DNA of 64,000 nucleotides from Gemmatimonadota bacterium (lineage in GTDB: Bacteria > Gemmatimonadota > Gemmatimonadetes > Gemmatimonadales > GWC2-71-9): NCBI GenBank assembly GCA_003223395.1, contig QHUZ01000021.1, positions 1 to 64,000 of the forward strand, read 5' to 3'. A program made the translations under genes and the position numbers. Shown piece by piece: positions 32,739 to 41,970 of this stretch (position 1 is the stretch's first letter; each line of letters opens with the position of its first letter). The notes under the pieces were generated by a model. It was not told where the DNA came from, made no database searches, and worked only from the letters and a program-made list of their open reading frames with translations.

Positions 32739-34856
32739 CTACTGTCCCGTCGCCGCCGCCGGTCCCAGCCAGCGCGCGAACCACGCCGCCACTTCCTTAT
32801 AGAAGAAGCGGCTGTCCTCACCCCTCAGAATCCAGTGGTTTTCCTCCGGCCAGATGATGAGCCGCGAAGGGATCTGCTGGCGCTGCAGCGCCGTCCAGAA
32901 CTCCAGCGCGTTGTTCATCGGCACCCGGAAATCGCGCTCTCCCACCGACACGAGCACGGGCGTATGCAGATTCGCGGCGCGGCGCATCGGGCTCTGCGTG
33001 CGCCAGAGCGGATGATCTTCCCACGGCGGGCCGCCAACGTTGCGCTCGCGGTCGTAGTTGAAATCGCTCGTGGCCCACTGCGTCTCGAGATCCCATTCGC
33101 CCGCGTGACTCACCAACGCGCGATACCGCGTCGTTGTCACCGCGAGCCAGTTGGTGAGATGGCCGCCGTAACTCGCGCCACCCGCGATCTGCTTCGACGC
33201 ATCGAGGAACCGAAACCGCTTCATCGCCGTGTCCGCGGCTTCGTTCAGCTCGTTCGCGGGACCTTCGAGGGGATCGAACTGAATGTCCTGCGAGAACTTC
33301 TCACCGTATCCGGTCGAGCCGGTGTAGTCGGTCATCAGGACGACGTAGCCCGGCGCGCCGAGCAGGTGTGGGTTCCAGCGGAGGCCAAAGTTGTCAGTCC
33401 ACATGTTCGCGGCGCCGCCGTGGATCAGCACGAACAGCGGATAGCTGCGGGTGGAGTCGAACCCCGGTGGGAGGGCGTAGAAGCTGTGGATCCGCTTGCC
33501 GCGGGTCGAGGTGAACCAGAACTCGCGCAGTGGCTGCCAATCGATCTTCGCGGCCCGCTCGACATTGAACTTGGTGAGCGGTGTCGCCCGGCCTGTGGCG
33601 GGATCGATGCGCACGATCTCCGGGGGATTCGTTGCGCTCTCGTAGACCGCGGCGAGCTTGAGCGCGCTGCCGGTGGTCGCCGCGGCGAGCTGGAGGCTGC
33701 CGAACGTCCCACTCGTCATCGTGCCGACTTCCTGCTCCTTGCCACCCGTCGCCGGCGCGCGGAACAGGCGTTGATGGCCCGCGTCTTCGGCGAGGAAGAA
33801 TACCGTGCGGTTGTCCGGCGCCGGTGTGTACGTGCCGACGGAATGTTCCGCGCCGCCCGTCACCACCCGCATCGCCGTTCCGCCGGAAGGCCATGCCGAC
33901 GCCACTAGCCTGCGGTTGTTGAAGGTGTGCTCGTTGGTCGGCGTCATGATGGCGTACAGCGTCTTGCCGTCCGGACTGAATTGCGGTGCGTCGTAGTCGT
34001 CCTTGCCCTGCGTGAGACGTTGGGGCTCACCCCCGCTCGCGCTCACGCGCCAGAGTGCCTGGACGACGTCGCCATGGGTCCAGTCGGTACGATTGGTCGT
34101 AGCGGCGAACACGACACCGCTCCCGTCGGGCGTCCACGCCGCTGCGAGATCTTCACCACTGGTGCCGAGCTGTCCGCCGAATCCCGCGCCTTGAATGAGC
34201 TGCGAACCCACGAGCAAATCTCGTGGTTGCGAGCCGGGCTCGAGCGATTGCACGAACAGATGCGGCCGCCGGTCGTCGAGCCAGTGATCCCACAGCCGAA
34301 TCGGCGACGCGTCATACACGCGCGCGTTGTACTTGCGGGCGCGTCGCTCGGCCGCCGCGGCGCGGTTCGCCGAATCCGTCGCCGCACCGGGATAGATCAA
34401 GCTCGTGAACAGGATCGCCTTGCCGTCGGGACGCCACAGGGGACTCGCTGCGCCGGTTGACAGATTCGTGACGCGCTGCGCTTCACCGCCGGTCGCCAGA
34501 TCGAGGACGTATACCTGCGACTGGTCGTCACCTTCGCGGCGGGCGCTGAACGCGATGCGCCGACTGTCGGGACTCCAAGCGACGCCGCCCTCGCCCCCTT
34601 TGGTATTGGTGAGGCGGCGCGGTTCGGCACTGCCATCGGTCGCGACGAGCCACAGATCGCTGACCTGCTCGCCTTCGGTATACGACGGCTCGGTGACACT
34701 GAAGACGATCCCGCGTCCGTCGGGGCTGATCGCGGCCGCGGATATCCGCTTCATCAGAAAGACGTCTTCGTGCGTGATCGTATGGCGTTGCTGCGCCGCG
34801 AGCGGCGAGCACAACAAACCGATGACCCAGGGGAACAATTGGAGTTTGCGCATCAT
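32739..34856 (-). CDS. Exported S9-family peptidase (prolyl oligopeptidase/acylaminoacyl-peptidase type)
   Basis: 705 residues. The ATG pair at 34856 is chosen because GGAG stands six to seven bases upstream and a signal peptide follows (MMRKLQLFPWVIGLLCSPLA). Residues 30-430 form a WD40/TolB-like propeller (AWSPDSRRIAFSA, LWRPDGKAILFTS, QFSPDGKTLYAIM). The C-terminal alpha/beta-hydrolase carries serine 562 in GGASYGGHL, aspartate 642 in GERDFRVP and histidine 674 in ENHWIL. It should cleave short peptides in the periplasm or outside the cell. It is convergent with the creatininase gene. Confidence 0.93.
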   Translation of the reverse strand: MMRKLQLFPWVIGLLCSPLAAQQRHTITHEDVFLMKRISAAAISPDGRGIVFSVTEPSYTEGEQVSDLWLVATDGSAEPRRLTNTKGGEGGVAWSPDSRRIAFSARREGDDQSQVYVLDLATGGEAQRVTNLSTGAASPLWRPDGKAILFTSLIYPGAATDSANRAAAAERRARKYNARVYDASPIRLWDHWLDDRRPHLFVQSLEPGSQPRDLLVGSQLIQGAGFGGQLGTSGEDLAAAWTPDGSGVVFAATTNRTDWTHGDVVQALWRVSASGGEPQRLTQGKDDYDAPQFSPDGKTLYAIMTPTNEHTFNNRRLVASAWPSGGTAMRVVTGGAEHSVGTYTPAPDNRTVFFLAEDAGHQRLFRAPATGGKEQEVGTMTSGTFGSLQLAAATTGSALKLAAVYESATNPPEIVRIDPATGRATPLTKFNVERAAKIDWQPLREFWFTSTRGKRIHSFYALPPGFDSTRSYPLFVLIHGGAANMWTDNFGLRWNPHLLGAPGYVVLMTDYTGSTGYGEKFSQDIQFDPLEGPANELNEAADTAMKRFRFLDASKQIAGGASYGGHLTNWLAVTTTRYRALVSHAGEWDLETQWATSDFNYDRERNVGGPPWEDHPLWRTQSPMRRAANLHTPVLVSVGERDFRVPMNNALEFWTALQRQQIPSRLIIWPEENHWILRGEDSRFFYKEVAAWFARWLGPAAATGQ

Positions 34857-34928
34857 CACGTCTCCAAATGTGGATGGACCAGTCATGATTCGGGGCATGT
34901 GATGAATTATCGCACTACGGCGAGAATG

Positions 34929-37274
34929 CTAGAGCCTGAACAGGTAGCTCAGCTTGAGGAAGAAGGCATCATCCGTGCGCGTGAGCCCATGGAATCGGAA
35001 CGCGTCATCGTCCAGCATGTTGCTGCCGTATCCCGCAAACACGACCGTTCCTGGGATCGGCTGATAGCTGACCAGCGCGTCCAGGTGGAACAGGTTGGTG
35101 GCACTAGCCGCGGAGCGGGTGATGGTGCCGCCGGGCCCCGCGATCAGGATCGGCGCGCCGGTGCGCGAATCATCGCGGAGCGAATCGGTCTGGTCCTGGA
35201 TGTACTGGCCCACTAACCTGATGAACAGCGGCCGCGACAACTGATACTCCACCTTGACCCGCGCGACGCGACCCACGTTCACCAGACTGCCGTCGGTGCG
35301 GCGATTGACCTGTTGCCAGAAATAGCTGAATGAGTTCCGCAGCCGGTCCGTCGGCCGGTACGACACGTCGGCGCTCAGCAGTAGCAAATCGGCCGAGGCC
35401 CACTCGAAGAAATTCTCGTCATGACCCTGCAGGAAAAACCCGCCGGCGCTGAAATGTTTCCACTGCGGCGTGCCGATCTGGATCAGGTATTCGCCGTTCC
35501 CGATCGTCGGCTGCCCCACGAACGGAATCGTGTCGAGTCCGCCACCCACCCGGGGAACTTCGAGCCGATAGTTCGCATACAGCGCGGAGTCGTAGCCGAA
35601 CGACTCCACGAAATACCCGGCGCCGATGTTCCAGCCACCCCGCAGCGACGCGTTGCCATTGAAATGCAGCTTCTTGTCCTGGATGTGCCGGCCGTGGATG
35701 AAGTTCTGATACTGCCAGATCCCATCCACCAGGATGTCGCCGGTGAACCGCTCCAGGAGCGCGCCCGGTTTGCCGTAGGTCGTGTAGCTGGGATCGACGT
35801 ACGAATGCACGATGCCGGCGCGCCCGATGAACCCGCTCGCCGAGCGGAAATCGTCCGAGATACCGGCGAACACGCTGCGGAGTCCCCAGACCCGATGCTG
35901 CATCGTGAACTGCGCGAGCCACAGCGGCGCCGTCGTCGTGACACCACCCGTCCGCGTGCGGCTCCCCGCCACCTGCAGGTTCAGTCCATAGATGTCATTG
36001 AAGACCAGCCGGCTGTCCACTTCGGCCACGCGGTTGTAATTCCCGCCGTCGATGCGGTCGGTGTACAGCACGCCGACGCGCGATCCATGCCCCAGGCCGT
36101 GCTGGGCGCGCACGATGTTGAAGATCGGATTATCGTCCCCACTCGCGGATGCGAATTTCTGGTCGACCGCCGACAAGAAGCCGATATCGGTGCCGCTGGC
36201 ATTGCCGGTGAGCTTGACCGCCACGACCGGCTGCACGATCCGACGGGTGTAGATGAGCCCCTGCGGCACCTGAAACAGCTCGCTGCCCTCGAGGAAGAAC
36301 GGCCGTTTCTCGGGAAAGAAGAGCGCCTGGCGCGGATCGAACGCGAGCTGGCCGGCGTCCGATTCGACTTGGGAAAAGTCGGGCTTGATCGTGCCGTTCA
36401 GGTTGAGATTGTCGGAGACGCCCCAGCGCACGTTCCCGCCGATCTGCGGATTCCCCATGTCGTAGCTGTAGCCGGATGCGGTCGGTGCTCCGGCGGTTTT
36501 GCCGGTCGCTTCGGGATCGATGTCCACGACCAAACCGCGATGCATCCCCGACAGACCGATCAGATTCCCCGACTGTCCGATGAACGTCGCGTTGGCACGG
36601 TGCGCCGGGAACCACGTATCCTCGAACCCCGAATGCTTCACCTGGCGCACGATGTTGAGGCTCCAGTCCTGCGGCTGCTTCGGCTGGTAGCGGAGACTCT
36701 TGAACGGAATGCGGACCTCGACTTCGTAGCCCCACGGCGTAACGCGTCCGCGTGACTGGAAGACGTAGTCCGGACTGAGGTCCGGCTGCTCCCGGCCAAT
36801 GACCGCGCCACCGATGAACCCGCTCGCCGAGACGTTCGCACCTTCGATCAGCGCGCCGTCGCCCTGCACACCGAGCGGGTTCACGGCGAACATCAGCGCC
36901 TTCTTGCCGTCGTGGAAAGTGCCGAGCAGGATCTGCACGTTGTCGTCACCGAAGATCTGGTCGCGGTCGGCGAGTGTCGCCGTGGGCTGGCCATGCAGCT
37001 CGTAGGCGCGGATCCCGAAGTAGATCGCGTTCGCGGAGTACCACACCAGCACCTGGGTCGAATCGACCGCGGAAACACCGTCGTTCGGAGCGTATTGCGA
37101 GAAGCCCGTCAACAGCGCGGCGCGCGCCCACGTCGAGTCCGACAGGTCGCCGTCGATCACGACCTCGGCCTCGAACCGTGGAATCCGCACGTCCAGCTGG
37201 CGCCCGCGGCCCGAGTAGATTCCCAGGGAATCGGGCTCGGCGCAGCCGAGCAGCAGGCACAGCGTCAGGAGCAT
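34929..37274 (-). CDS. DUF5916 outer-membrane protein with CBM9-like N-terminal domain (2 of 2)
   Basis: 781 residues from the ATG at 37274; a TTG three codons upstream is the alternative. A lipobox-like LLLGC at the N-terminus could make it a lipoprotein, which is unusual for a barrel. The CBM9-like domain (VVIDGDLSDSTWARAALLTG, VLVWYSANAIYFGIRAYE) is followed by the DUF5916 region with NLNGTIKPDFSQVESDAGQL and FFLEGSELFQVP, ending in LSYLFRL. Its role is probably outer-membrane transport or glycan binding. It is divergent from the phosphoesterase gene at 37332. Confidence 0.82.
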   Translation of the reverse strand: MLLTLCLLLGCAEPDSLGIYSGRGRQLDVRIPRFEAEVVIDGDLSDSTWARAALLTGFSQYAPNDGVSAVDSTQVLVWYSANAIYFGIRAYELHGQPTATLADRDQIFGDDNVQILLGTFHDGKKALMFAVNPLGVQGDGALIEGANVSASGFIGGAVIGREQPDLSPDYVFQSRGRVTPWGYEVEVRIPFKSLRYQPKQPQDWSLNIVRQVKHSGFEDTWFPAHRANATFIGQSGNLIGLSGMHRGLVVDIDPEATGKTAGAPTASGYSYDMGNPQIGGNVRWGVSDNLNLNGTIKPDFSQVESDAGQLAFDPRQALFFPEKRPFFLEGSELFQVPQGLIYTRRIVQPVVAVKLTGNASGTDIGFLSAVDQKFASASGDDNPIFNIVRAQHGLGHGSRVGVLYTDRIDGGNYNRVAEVDSRLVFNDIYGLNLQVAGSRTRTGGVTTTAPLWLAQFTMQHRVWGLRSVFAGISDDFRSASGFIGRAGIVHSYVDPSYTTYGKPGALLERFTGDILVDGIWQYQNFIHGRHIQDKKLHFNGNASLRGGWNIGAGYFVESFGYDSALYANYRLEVPRVGGGLDTIPFVGQPTIGNGEYLIQIGTPQWKHFSAGGFFLQGHDENFFEWASADLLLLSADVSYRPTDRLRNSFSYFWQQVNRRTDGSLVNVGRVARVKVEYQLSRPLFIRLVGQYIQDQTDSLRDDSRTGAPILIAGPGGTITRSAASATNLFHLDALVSYQPIPGTVVFAGYGSNMLDDDAFRFHGLTRTDDAFFLKLSYLFRL

Positions 37275-37331
37275 GTTCGACAATAATGGCAGCGAAACTG
37301 CAGGGTCACCTACCAGTGGAGAGTTAGGAAC

Positions 37332-40070
37332 GTGTCACAACTCGCACTTACGTTTGTAATCCTGCTGCAGACGCCTGCGACTCCCCCCCCACAGCCGCGG
37401 CGCGAAATCCCCGATCCCGGCACGATCGCCACGACGCAACGCGTGTCGCCGGCCGGCGTACAGAGCGTGTTTACCGATCGGGTGTTTGGCGTGCGCTTCG
37501 GCGCGAAGCCGGGGGAGATCTGGGTCACCGTGCATGGCGCGGCGTACCGCTTGGCCTGGCAAGACAACGTCGTACGCGCCAGCGCTGCGTTCGACGGCCG
37601 GTCGGGTGTGCAGGGGATCGCGATCGATCCGGTAACTGGGCGCGCCCTGTTCAGCACGGTGGGCCAGGTGCCCGCGGACCTTGCGCGCAGCCGCATCCCG
37701 GGGTCGCAGGAGCTCGCGCATACCAAGTCGGTCACCCAGCTGTTCGCCTACGACGGCGATTCCGTCGCGTCGCGGGCGAGCGGCGGCGACAGCGCGGTCG
37801 TGCGCTGGTCGTCGCCCGCCTTGGGCGACTACATAGCCGGATCACCGGCAGTGGCGAAGCGCGCGAACGCTACCGGTCATCGGGTCGCGGTGCTGCCGCT
37901 CCCCGCCAACGACGCGCTCGCCGTTTTCGACGCCGACAGCGGGGTGCTTCTCAAGACCATTCCGTTGGGCGTGCTGCCCGTGGCCGCGGTAATCAGTTGG
38001 GATGGTTCGGTCGCGTACGTCTCGGTGATGGGCGGCCGCAAGCCCGCCGCGAAGGATCGCGCGGCCGCGCAGTGCTGCGATCCGTTCGCCGAGCTCGTGC
38101 GCGTGGACGCACGCGGCATCGCGCAGCGAGGCAATGTGACGCGGGTGGATCTGGTGGCGGGCACCGCCGGGAAGGCGATTCCTGTCGGTCGCCATCCGAC
38201 GGGACTGGCGTGGGACGAGAGTGGCGCGCGGCTGTACGTCGCCAATAGCAACTCGGACACGGTCAGCGTGATCGACACGCGCGGGGATAGCCTGCTCCGC
38301 TCGATCGCCATCGCGCCGTTCCGCGAGCGCAAGATCGGCCTCGCGCCGACCGCCGTTGCCCTTTCACCGGATGCCCGGACGCTGTTCGTGACGCTGGCTG
38401 GTGTGAACGCGGTCGCCGCCTACGGCCTGCCCGGCGACCAGCTGCGCGGGCTCGTGCCGACTGGGTGGTATCCGACGAGCCTCGACGTCAGCGGCGACGG
38501 ACGCGCGATCGCGGTCGGCTCATTGTTCGGCGTGGGATCGGGCGTGGGACGCCCGTTGGGCTTGACCGGTCGCTACGTGCATTCCTACCGTGGGTCGGTC
38601 AACGTCATTCCGGAGCCGTCTGGTGCAGAGATCGCCGCCTATGCAACGGCGGTCGCGCAGAACAATCGTCTCACGCTGCGGACCGATAGTGCGGGGCCTT
38701 CACTCGTGCCGCGGCGCAACGTCGCGGCGCGCGCGGTTCCCGAGCGTCCCGGCGAGGCTTCGCTGATCGACCATGTCGTCTACATCGTGCGCGAAAACCG
38801 CACCTACGACCAGGTCTTCGGCGACATCGGCAAAGGTGCGAGCGACAGCTCGCTGGTGCAATACGGGCGCGGTGTAACGCCCAACGCCCACGCGCTCGCC
38901 GAGCAGTTCGTCCTGCTCGATCATTTCTTCGCGACCGGCGGGAACTCGGCGGATGGGCACAACTGGCTCACGCAGGCCAACGAGACGGAGTACCCGATGT
39001 GGCCGCTCTACACGGGTCGGAGTTATCCGTCGGAAGGGGTGGATCCGCTCGCCTACTCATCCGGCGGATTCCTGTGGGAAGCGGCCCAGGCAAAGGGGAG
39101 GACCGTGCGGGTGTTCGGCGAATACGCTCCGTCGCCGCAGTGGGACAGCGCGAGTGTTCGTGCGTCGCTGCTCGCCCAGTATCGCGATTCGCAGCCCCAC
39201 AATCCCGCATACTTCCGTGGGCTCGTAGCCAAGCGGTATAACACGCGATCGGACATTGCGTCGCTCGATCGCATTCTGGTCCGTGAGTATCCGGGCTGGA
39301 CGCAGACGATTCCGGACGTGGTGAAGGCGGATGTGATCCTGGAGCATCTGCGGATGTGGGAATCGAGACACGCGATGCCCAACCTCGTGCTGATTATTCT
39401 GCCGAGCGATCACACGGAAGGGATCAATGCGGGCTGGTGTACGCCGAAGGCGTGCGTCGCGGATAATGACTTGGCGCTCGGCCGCATCGTCGAGGGTCTG
39501 TCCCACAGCTCGTTCTGGAAATCGATGGCGATTCTGGCGGTCGAAGACGACGCACAGAACGGCGTGGACCACATCGACGGGCACCGCACCGTGGCCCTCG
39601 TCGCCAGCCCGTATGCGCGACGCGGCGTGATCGATCCGACATTCTACCACCAGCCCAGCATGGTGAAGACGATCGAGCTGATGCTCGGCCTTCCGGCGCT
39701 CAGCATCTACGATCTCGTCGCGACAGACATGCGCGCGAGTTTCATCGGACCCGGCGAAGCGCCGACCTTCGAACCGTACACGGCTTTGGTGCCGCAGCAG
39801 TCGTTGTTCGAGGTCAACCAGCGCGTGGGGTCGATCACCGGGCCGCACGCCGCCGAGCGCCGGCGTGCGGCGCTCGCGTCGGCCAGGATGAACTTCCGGG
39901 ATCCAGACGCCGCGCCATCGGACCTGCTGAACCGCATTCTGTGGCACGACGCGCGCGGGTGGGACGTGCCGTACCCGGAAGTGCGGCGCTCCTTGTTCTT
40001 CCCGATGGCTGTGGACCTTACCGATGACGAGCGGGAGGAACGGGAGCCGGTACGGGCTCGGATGCCCTGA
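37332..40070 (+). CDS. YVTN beta-propeller fused to an alkaline-phosphatase-superfamily phosphoesterase
   Basis: 912 residues, GTG start with GGAGAG upstream. Residues 40-420 hold YVTN-type repeats (GARLYVANSNSDTVSVIDTR, DARTLFVTLAGVNAVAAY). From about 470 a phospholipase C/acid-phosphatase-like domain begins with VVYIVRENRTYDQVFGD. It continues with FFATGGNSADGHNWLTQANE, LVLIILPSDHTEGINAG, VEDDAQNGVDHIDGHRTVAL and ASPYARRGVID. Such phosphoesterase domains are usually exported hydrolases of phosphomonoesters or diesters. The N-terminal hydrophobic stretch is short, so export is probable but not certain. The last 53 bp overlap the convergent EamA gene. Confidence 0.85.
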   Translation: MSQLALTFVILLQTPATPPPQPRREIPDPGTIATTQRVSPAGVQSVFTDRVFGVRFGAKPGEIWVTVHGAAYRLAWQDNVVRASAAFDGRSGVQGIAIDPVTGRALFSTVGQVPADLARSRIPGSQELAHTKSVTQLFAYDGDSVASRASGGDSAVVRWSSPALGDYIAGSPAVAKRANATGHRVAVLPLPANDALAVFDADSGVLLKTIPLGVLPVAAVISWDGSVAYVSVMGGRKPAAKDRAAAQCCDPFAELVRVDARGIAQRGNVTRVDLVAGTAGKAIPVGRHPTGLAWDESGARLYVANSNSDTVSVIDTRGDSLLRSIAIAPFRERKIGLAPTAVALSPDARTLFVTLAGVNAVAAYGLPGDQLRGLVPTGWYPTSLDVSGDGRAIAVGSLFGVGSGVGRPLGLTGRYVHSYRGSVNVIPEPSGAEIAAYATAVAQNNRLTLRTDSAGPSLVPRRNVAARAVPERPGEASLIDHVVYIVRENRTYDQVFGDIGKGASDSSLVQYGRGVTPNAHALAEQFVLLDHFFATGGNSADGHNWLTQANETEYPMWPLYTGRSYPSEGVDPLAYSSGGFLWEAAQAKGRTVRVFGEYAPSPQWDSASVRASLLAQYRDSQPHNPAYFRGLVAKRYNTRSDIASLDRILVREYPGWTQTIPDVVKADVILEHLRMWESRHAMPNLVLIILPSDHTEGINAGWCTPKACVADNDLALGRIVEGLSHSSFWKSMAILAVEDDAQNGVDHIDGHRTVALVASPYARRGVIDPTFYHQPSMVKTIELMLGLPALSIYDLVATDMRASFIGPGEAPTFEPYTALVPQQSLFEVNQRVGSITGPHAAERRRAALASARMNFRDPDAAPSDLLNRILWHDARGWDVPYPEVRRSLFFPMAVDLTDDEREEREPVRARMP

Positions 40071-40929
40071 CCGTCGGCGCTTTTCGCGCGATCGCGACGC
40101 CGACCAAACAGAGCACGCCGCCGAGCACCGCAATGAGGGTCGGGACTTCGCCGAGAATCAGCCAGCTCATCACGATCGTGATCGGCGGCACGAGGTAGGC
40201 GGTCGCCGCGAGCCGGCCCGCTGATCCACGCGCCAGCGCGTAGGCCCACGTCGTAAAGGCGATCGACGTCGGAAAGACTCCCAGGAAGAGCAGCCAGGCG
40301 ATGGCGCCGGCTGGCGCCATGCGCCATTCCCGCACCAGCTGAGGCGCGTAGGGGAGGCAGACCAGCGCCCCAACGACGCAGCAGCTCCACGTTGCCTGCA
40401 GGGCGGTGATCCGATTCAGCACCGGCTTCTCCGCAACCATTCCGATCGCGGACGCGAGCGCCGCAACCAGGCAGAGAATCACCCCAACGAGCGAGGCGCT
40501 GCGGGACGACGTCGCGAGCCCGATCACCACGACACCCGCGAACGCCAGCGCGCCGCCGAGCAAGAGGTTGGGCGTGGTGCGCTCTTTCAGGAATACCGCC
40601 GCGAGCGCGACGATGAAAATCGGTGCGATCAGGACCAGCATCGAGGCCGTTCCCGCATCGACGCGGCGCTCGGCCTCGTTGAGGAGGACTTGGTACACGC
40701 CGAACCAGAGCAGGCCGGCGAGCACGAGGAGGCCGAGCTCGCGTTTCGTCGGGCGGATCGTAGGCCGCGAGAGCACCACGGCGCCCAGCAGGACGCTCCC
40801 AATCGCGAGCCGACCCAGCGCGAGCGGACCGGGCGAGAACGAGCGGCCCGCGGCTCGAATGCCGACGAACGCCGCCGCCCACAGGACGACGGCAACAAGG
40901 GCCGCGACGAGCGGAAGCTGCTTCTTCAT
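40018..40929 (-). CDS. DMT-superfamily transporter, EamA type
   Basis: 303 residues with ten hydrophobic segments in two homologous halves, the EamA repeat architecture. Examples are LVAALVAVVLWAAAFVGIRA and SMLVLIAPIFIVALAAVFLK in the first half, and YLVPPITIVMSWLILGEVPT plus LIAVLGGVLCLVGVAIARK in the second. The family exports amino acids and other small metabolites; the substrate cannot be read from sequence. A TATCAT hexamer ends seven bases before the ATG and there is no Shine-Dalgarno. Confidence 0.92.
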   Translation of the reverse strand: MKKQLPLVAALVAVVLWAAAFVGIRAAGRSFSPGPLALGRLAIGSVLLGAVVLSRPTIRPTKRELGLLVLAGLLWFGVYQVLLNEAERRVDAGTASMLVLIAPIFIVALAAVFLKERTTPNLLLGGALAFAGVVVIGLATSSRSASLVGVILCLVAALASAIGMVAEKPVLNRITALQATWSCCVVGALVCLPYAPQLVREWRMAPAGAIAWLLFLGVFPTSIAFTTWAYALARGSAGRLAATAYLVPPITIVMSWLILGEVPTLIAVLGGVLCLVGVAIARKAPTVRASEPVPAPVPPARHR

Positions 40930-40936
40930 GCGCGGT

Positions 40937-40942
40937 ATGATA
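40937..40942 (-). promoter_or_regulatory. Candidate leaderless -10 element for the EamA gene
   Basis: TATCAT on the minus strand, seven bases before the start codon. No clear -35. Confidence 0.35.
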
Positions 40943-40964
40943 ACTGCGCACGCGCATTATCGGA

Positions 40965-41912
40965 TCAGCGTGCGGACGCCGTCGCGCTGATGGAAATCAG
41001 CGCCCCATCACGACCCAACGACTGTACCCCGACCACCGTGGCGATGGGGGCGTTCGCACTGAAGTACGCGGCGCCGGCCGTACGGATCGTCTCGAGATCT
41101 GCGGGCCGATAGTTCACGACGTAAATGGTGAGCGTCGTAACGTCGCGGAGCGACGCGCCCGCGCTCTGAAGGACCGAGCGGAGGTTCGCGAACGCGCGCT
41201 CGGCCTGCGCGCGCAGATCGGAGCCGACGAGCGTCCCCGTGCTGTCCACGCCGAGCTGGCCCGTGACGTAGACGGCTCGTCCAACGCGCACCGAAGGCGA
41301 GCCAACCGCCGGCGCCGCCACGCCCGGCGGTGTGGGGAGGGCCGTCTTGATCTCGGGAGCGCCCGCTCCGGGGGTGGCGAACTCCCCGCGGAAGCCCGCT
41401 TCGTCCCAGCGCCGCTGGTCTTCGCGGCGTTTTCTTTCGGTGGCCTGGTCCTGGTCGTCCCGCCACTTCTTATAAGCCTTGATCTGGTCGCCGTTCAGGA
41501 ACCGGCGCAGATCGCCCTCGAACCGGTCCTGCCGGTCTCGCAGCGTCTTGCCCAGGTCCTGCAGGTGCTCGGCGTAGAACGCCGCCGCGGCGCGATCGCC
41601 GTCGTCGAGCCGCTCGTTCATTTTCGCGATCGCCGCGTTCGCGCTGTCACGCTGCGGACGCGTCGCGACCATGAACGAGTCGTATGCCTGCGCGTACCGG
41701 GTGGATTGATCGGCGGACAGGCTGAGCATCGCGCGCGCGAGTGCCGTATCCAACGGCCCGACCAGCTCGACGCCGGGCAGCTTCGGCGCGGGCGGTCCAT
41801 AGCGGCCGCCCTGACTCATACTGCCTCGCCCATAGCCGCCCTGTCCGAATGCGGCGGTCGGCACCAGAAGCAAGGTTGCGGCGAGGAACGCGAATAACGA
41901 CCCGTACTTCAT
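40965..41912 (-). CDS. Exported fusion of a charged helical domain and a degenerate RidA-like domain
   Basis: 315 residues from the ATG at 41912, which follows GAGGAG and opens a signal peptide (MKYGSLFAFLAATLLLVPTA). Residues 25-165 are a charged helical region (TALARAMLSLSADQSTRYAQ, RFLNGDQIKAYKKWRDDQDQ) like Spy/heavy-metal-sensor chaperones. Residues about 195-315 are a RidA/YjgF-like fold (VGRAVYVTGQLGVDSTGTLV, AFANLRSVLQSAGASLRDVT). The active-site arginine of RidA enamine deaminases is replaced in PIATVVGVQ, and the terminal glutamate in ISISATA. It follows the SARP regulator gene by 58 bp and may share its transcript. Confidence 0.78.
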   Translation of the reverse strand: MKYGSLFAFLAATLLLVPTAAFGQGGYGRGSMSQGGRYGPPAPKLPGVELVGPLDTALARAMLSLSADQSTRYAQAYDSFMVATRPQRDSANAAIAKMNERLDDGDRAAAAFYAEHLQDLGKTLRDRQDRFEGDLRRFLNGDQIKAYKKWRDDQDQATERKRREDQRRWDEAGFRGEFATPGAGAPEIKTALPTPPGVAAPAVGSPSVRVGRAVYVTGQLGVDSTGTLVGSDLRAQAERAFANLRSVLQSAGASLRDVTTLTIYVVNYRPADLETIRTAGAAYFSANAPIATVVGVQSLGRDGALISISATASAR

Positions 41913-41970
41913 GGGGCTTCTCCTCAGAGGATAACGGGATGATACATGAGACGAGTGGTTCGTCGCACCG

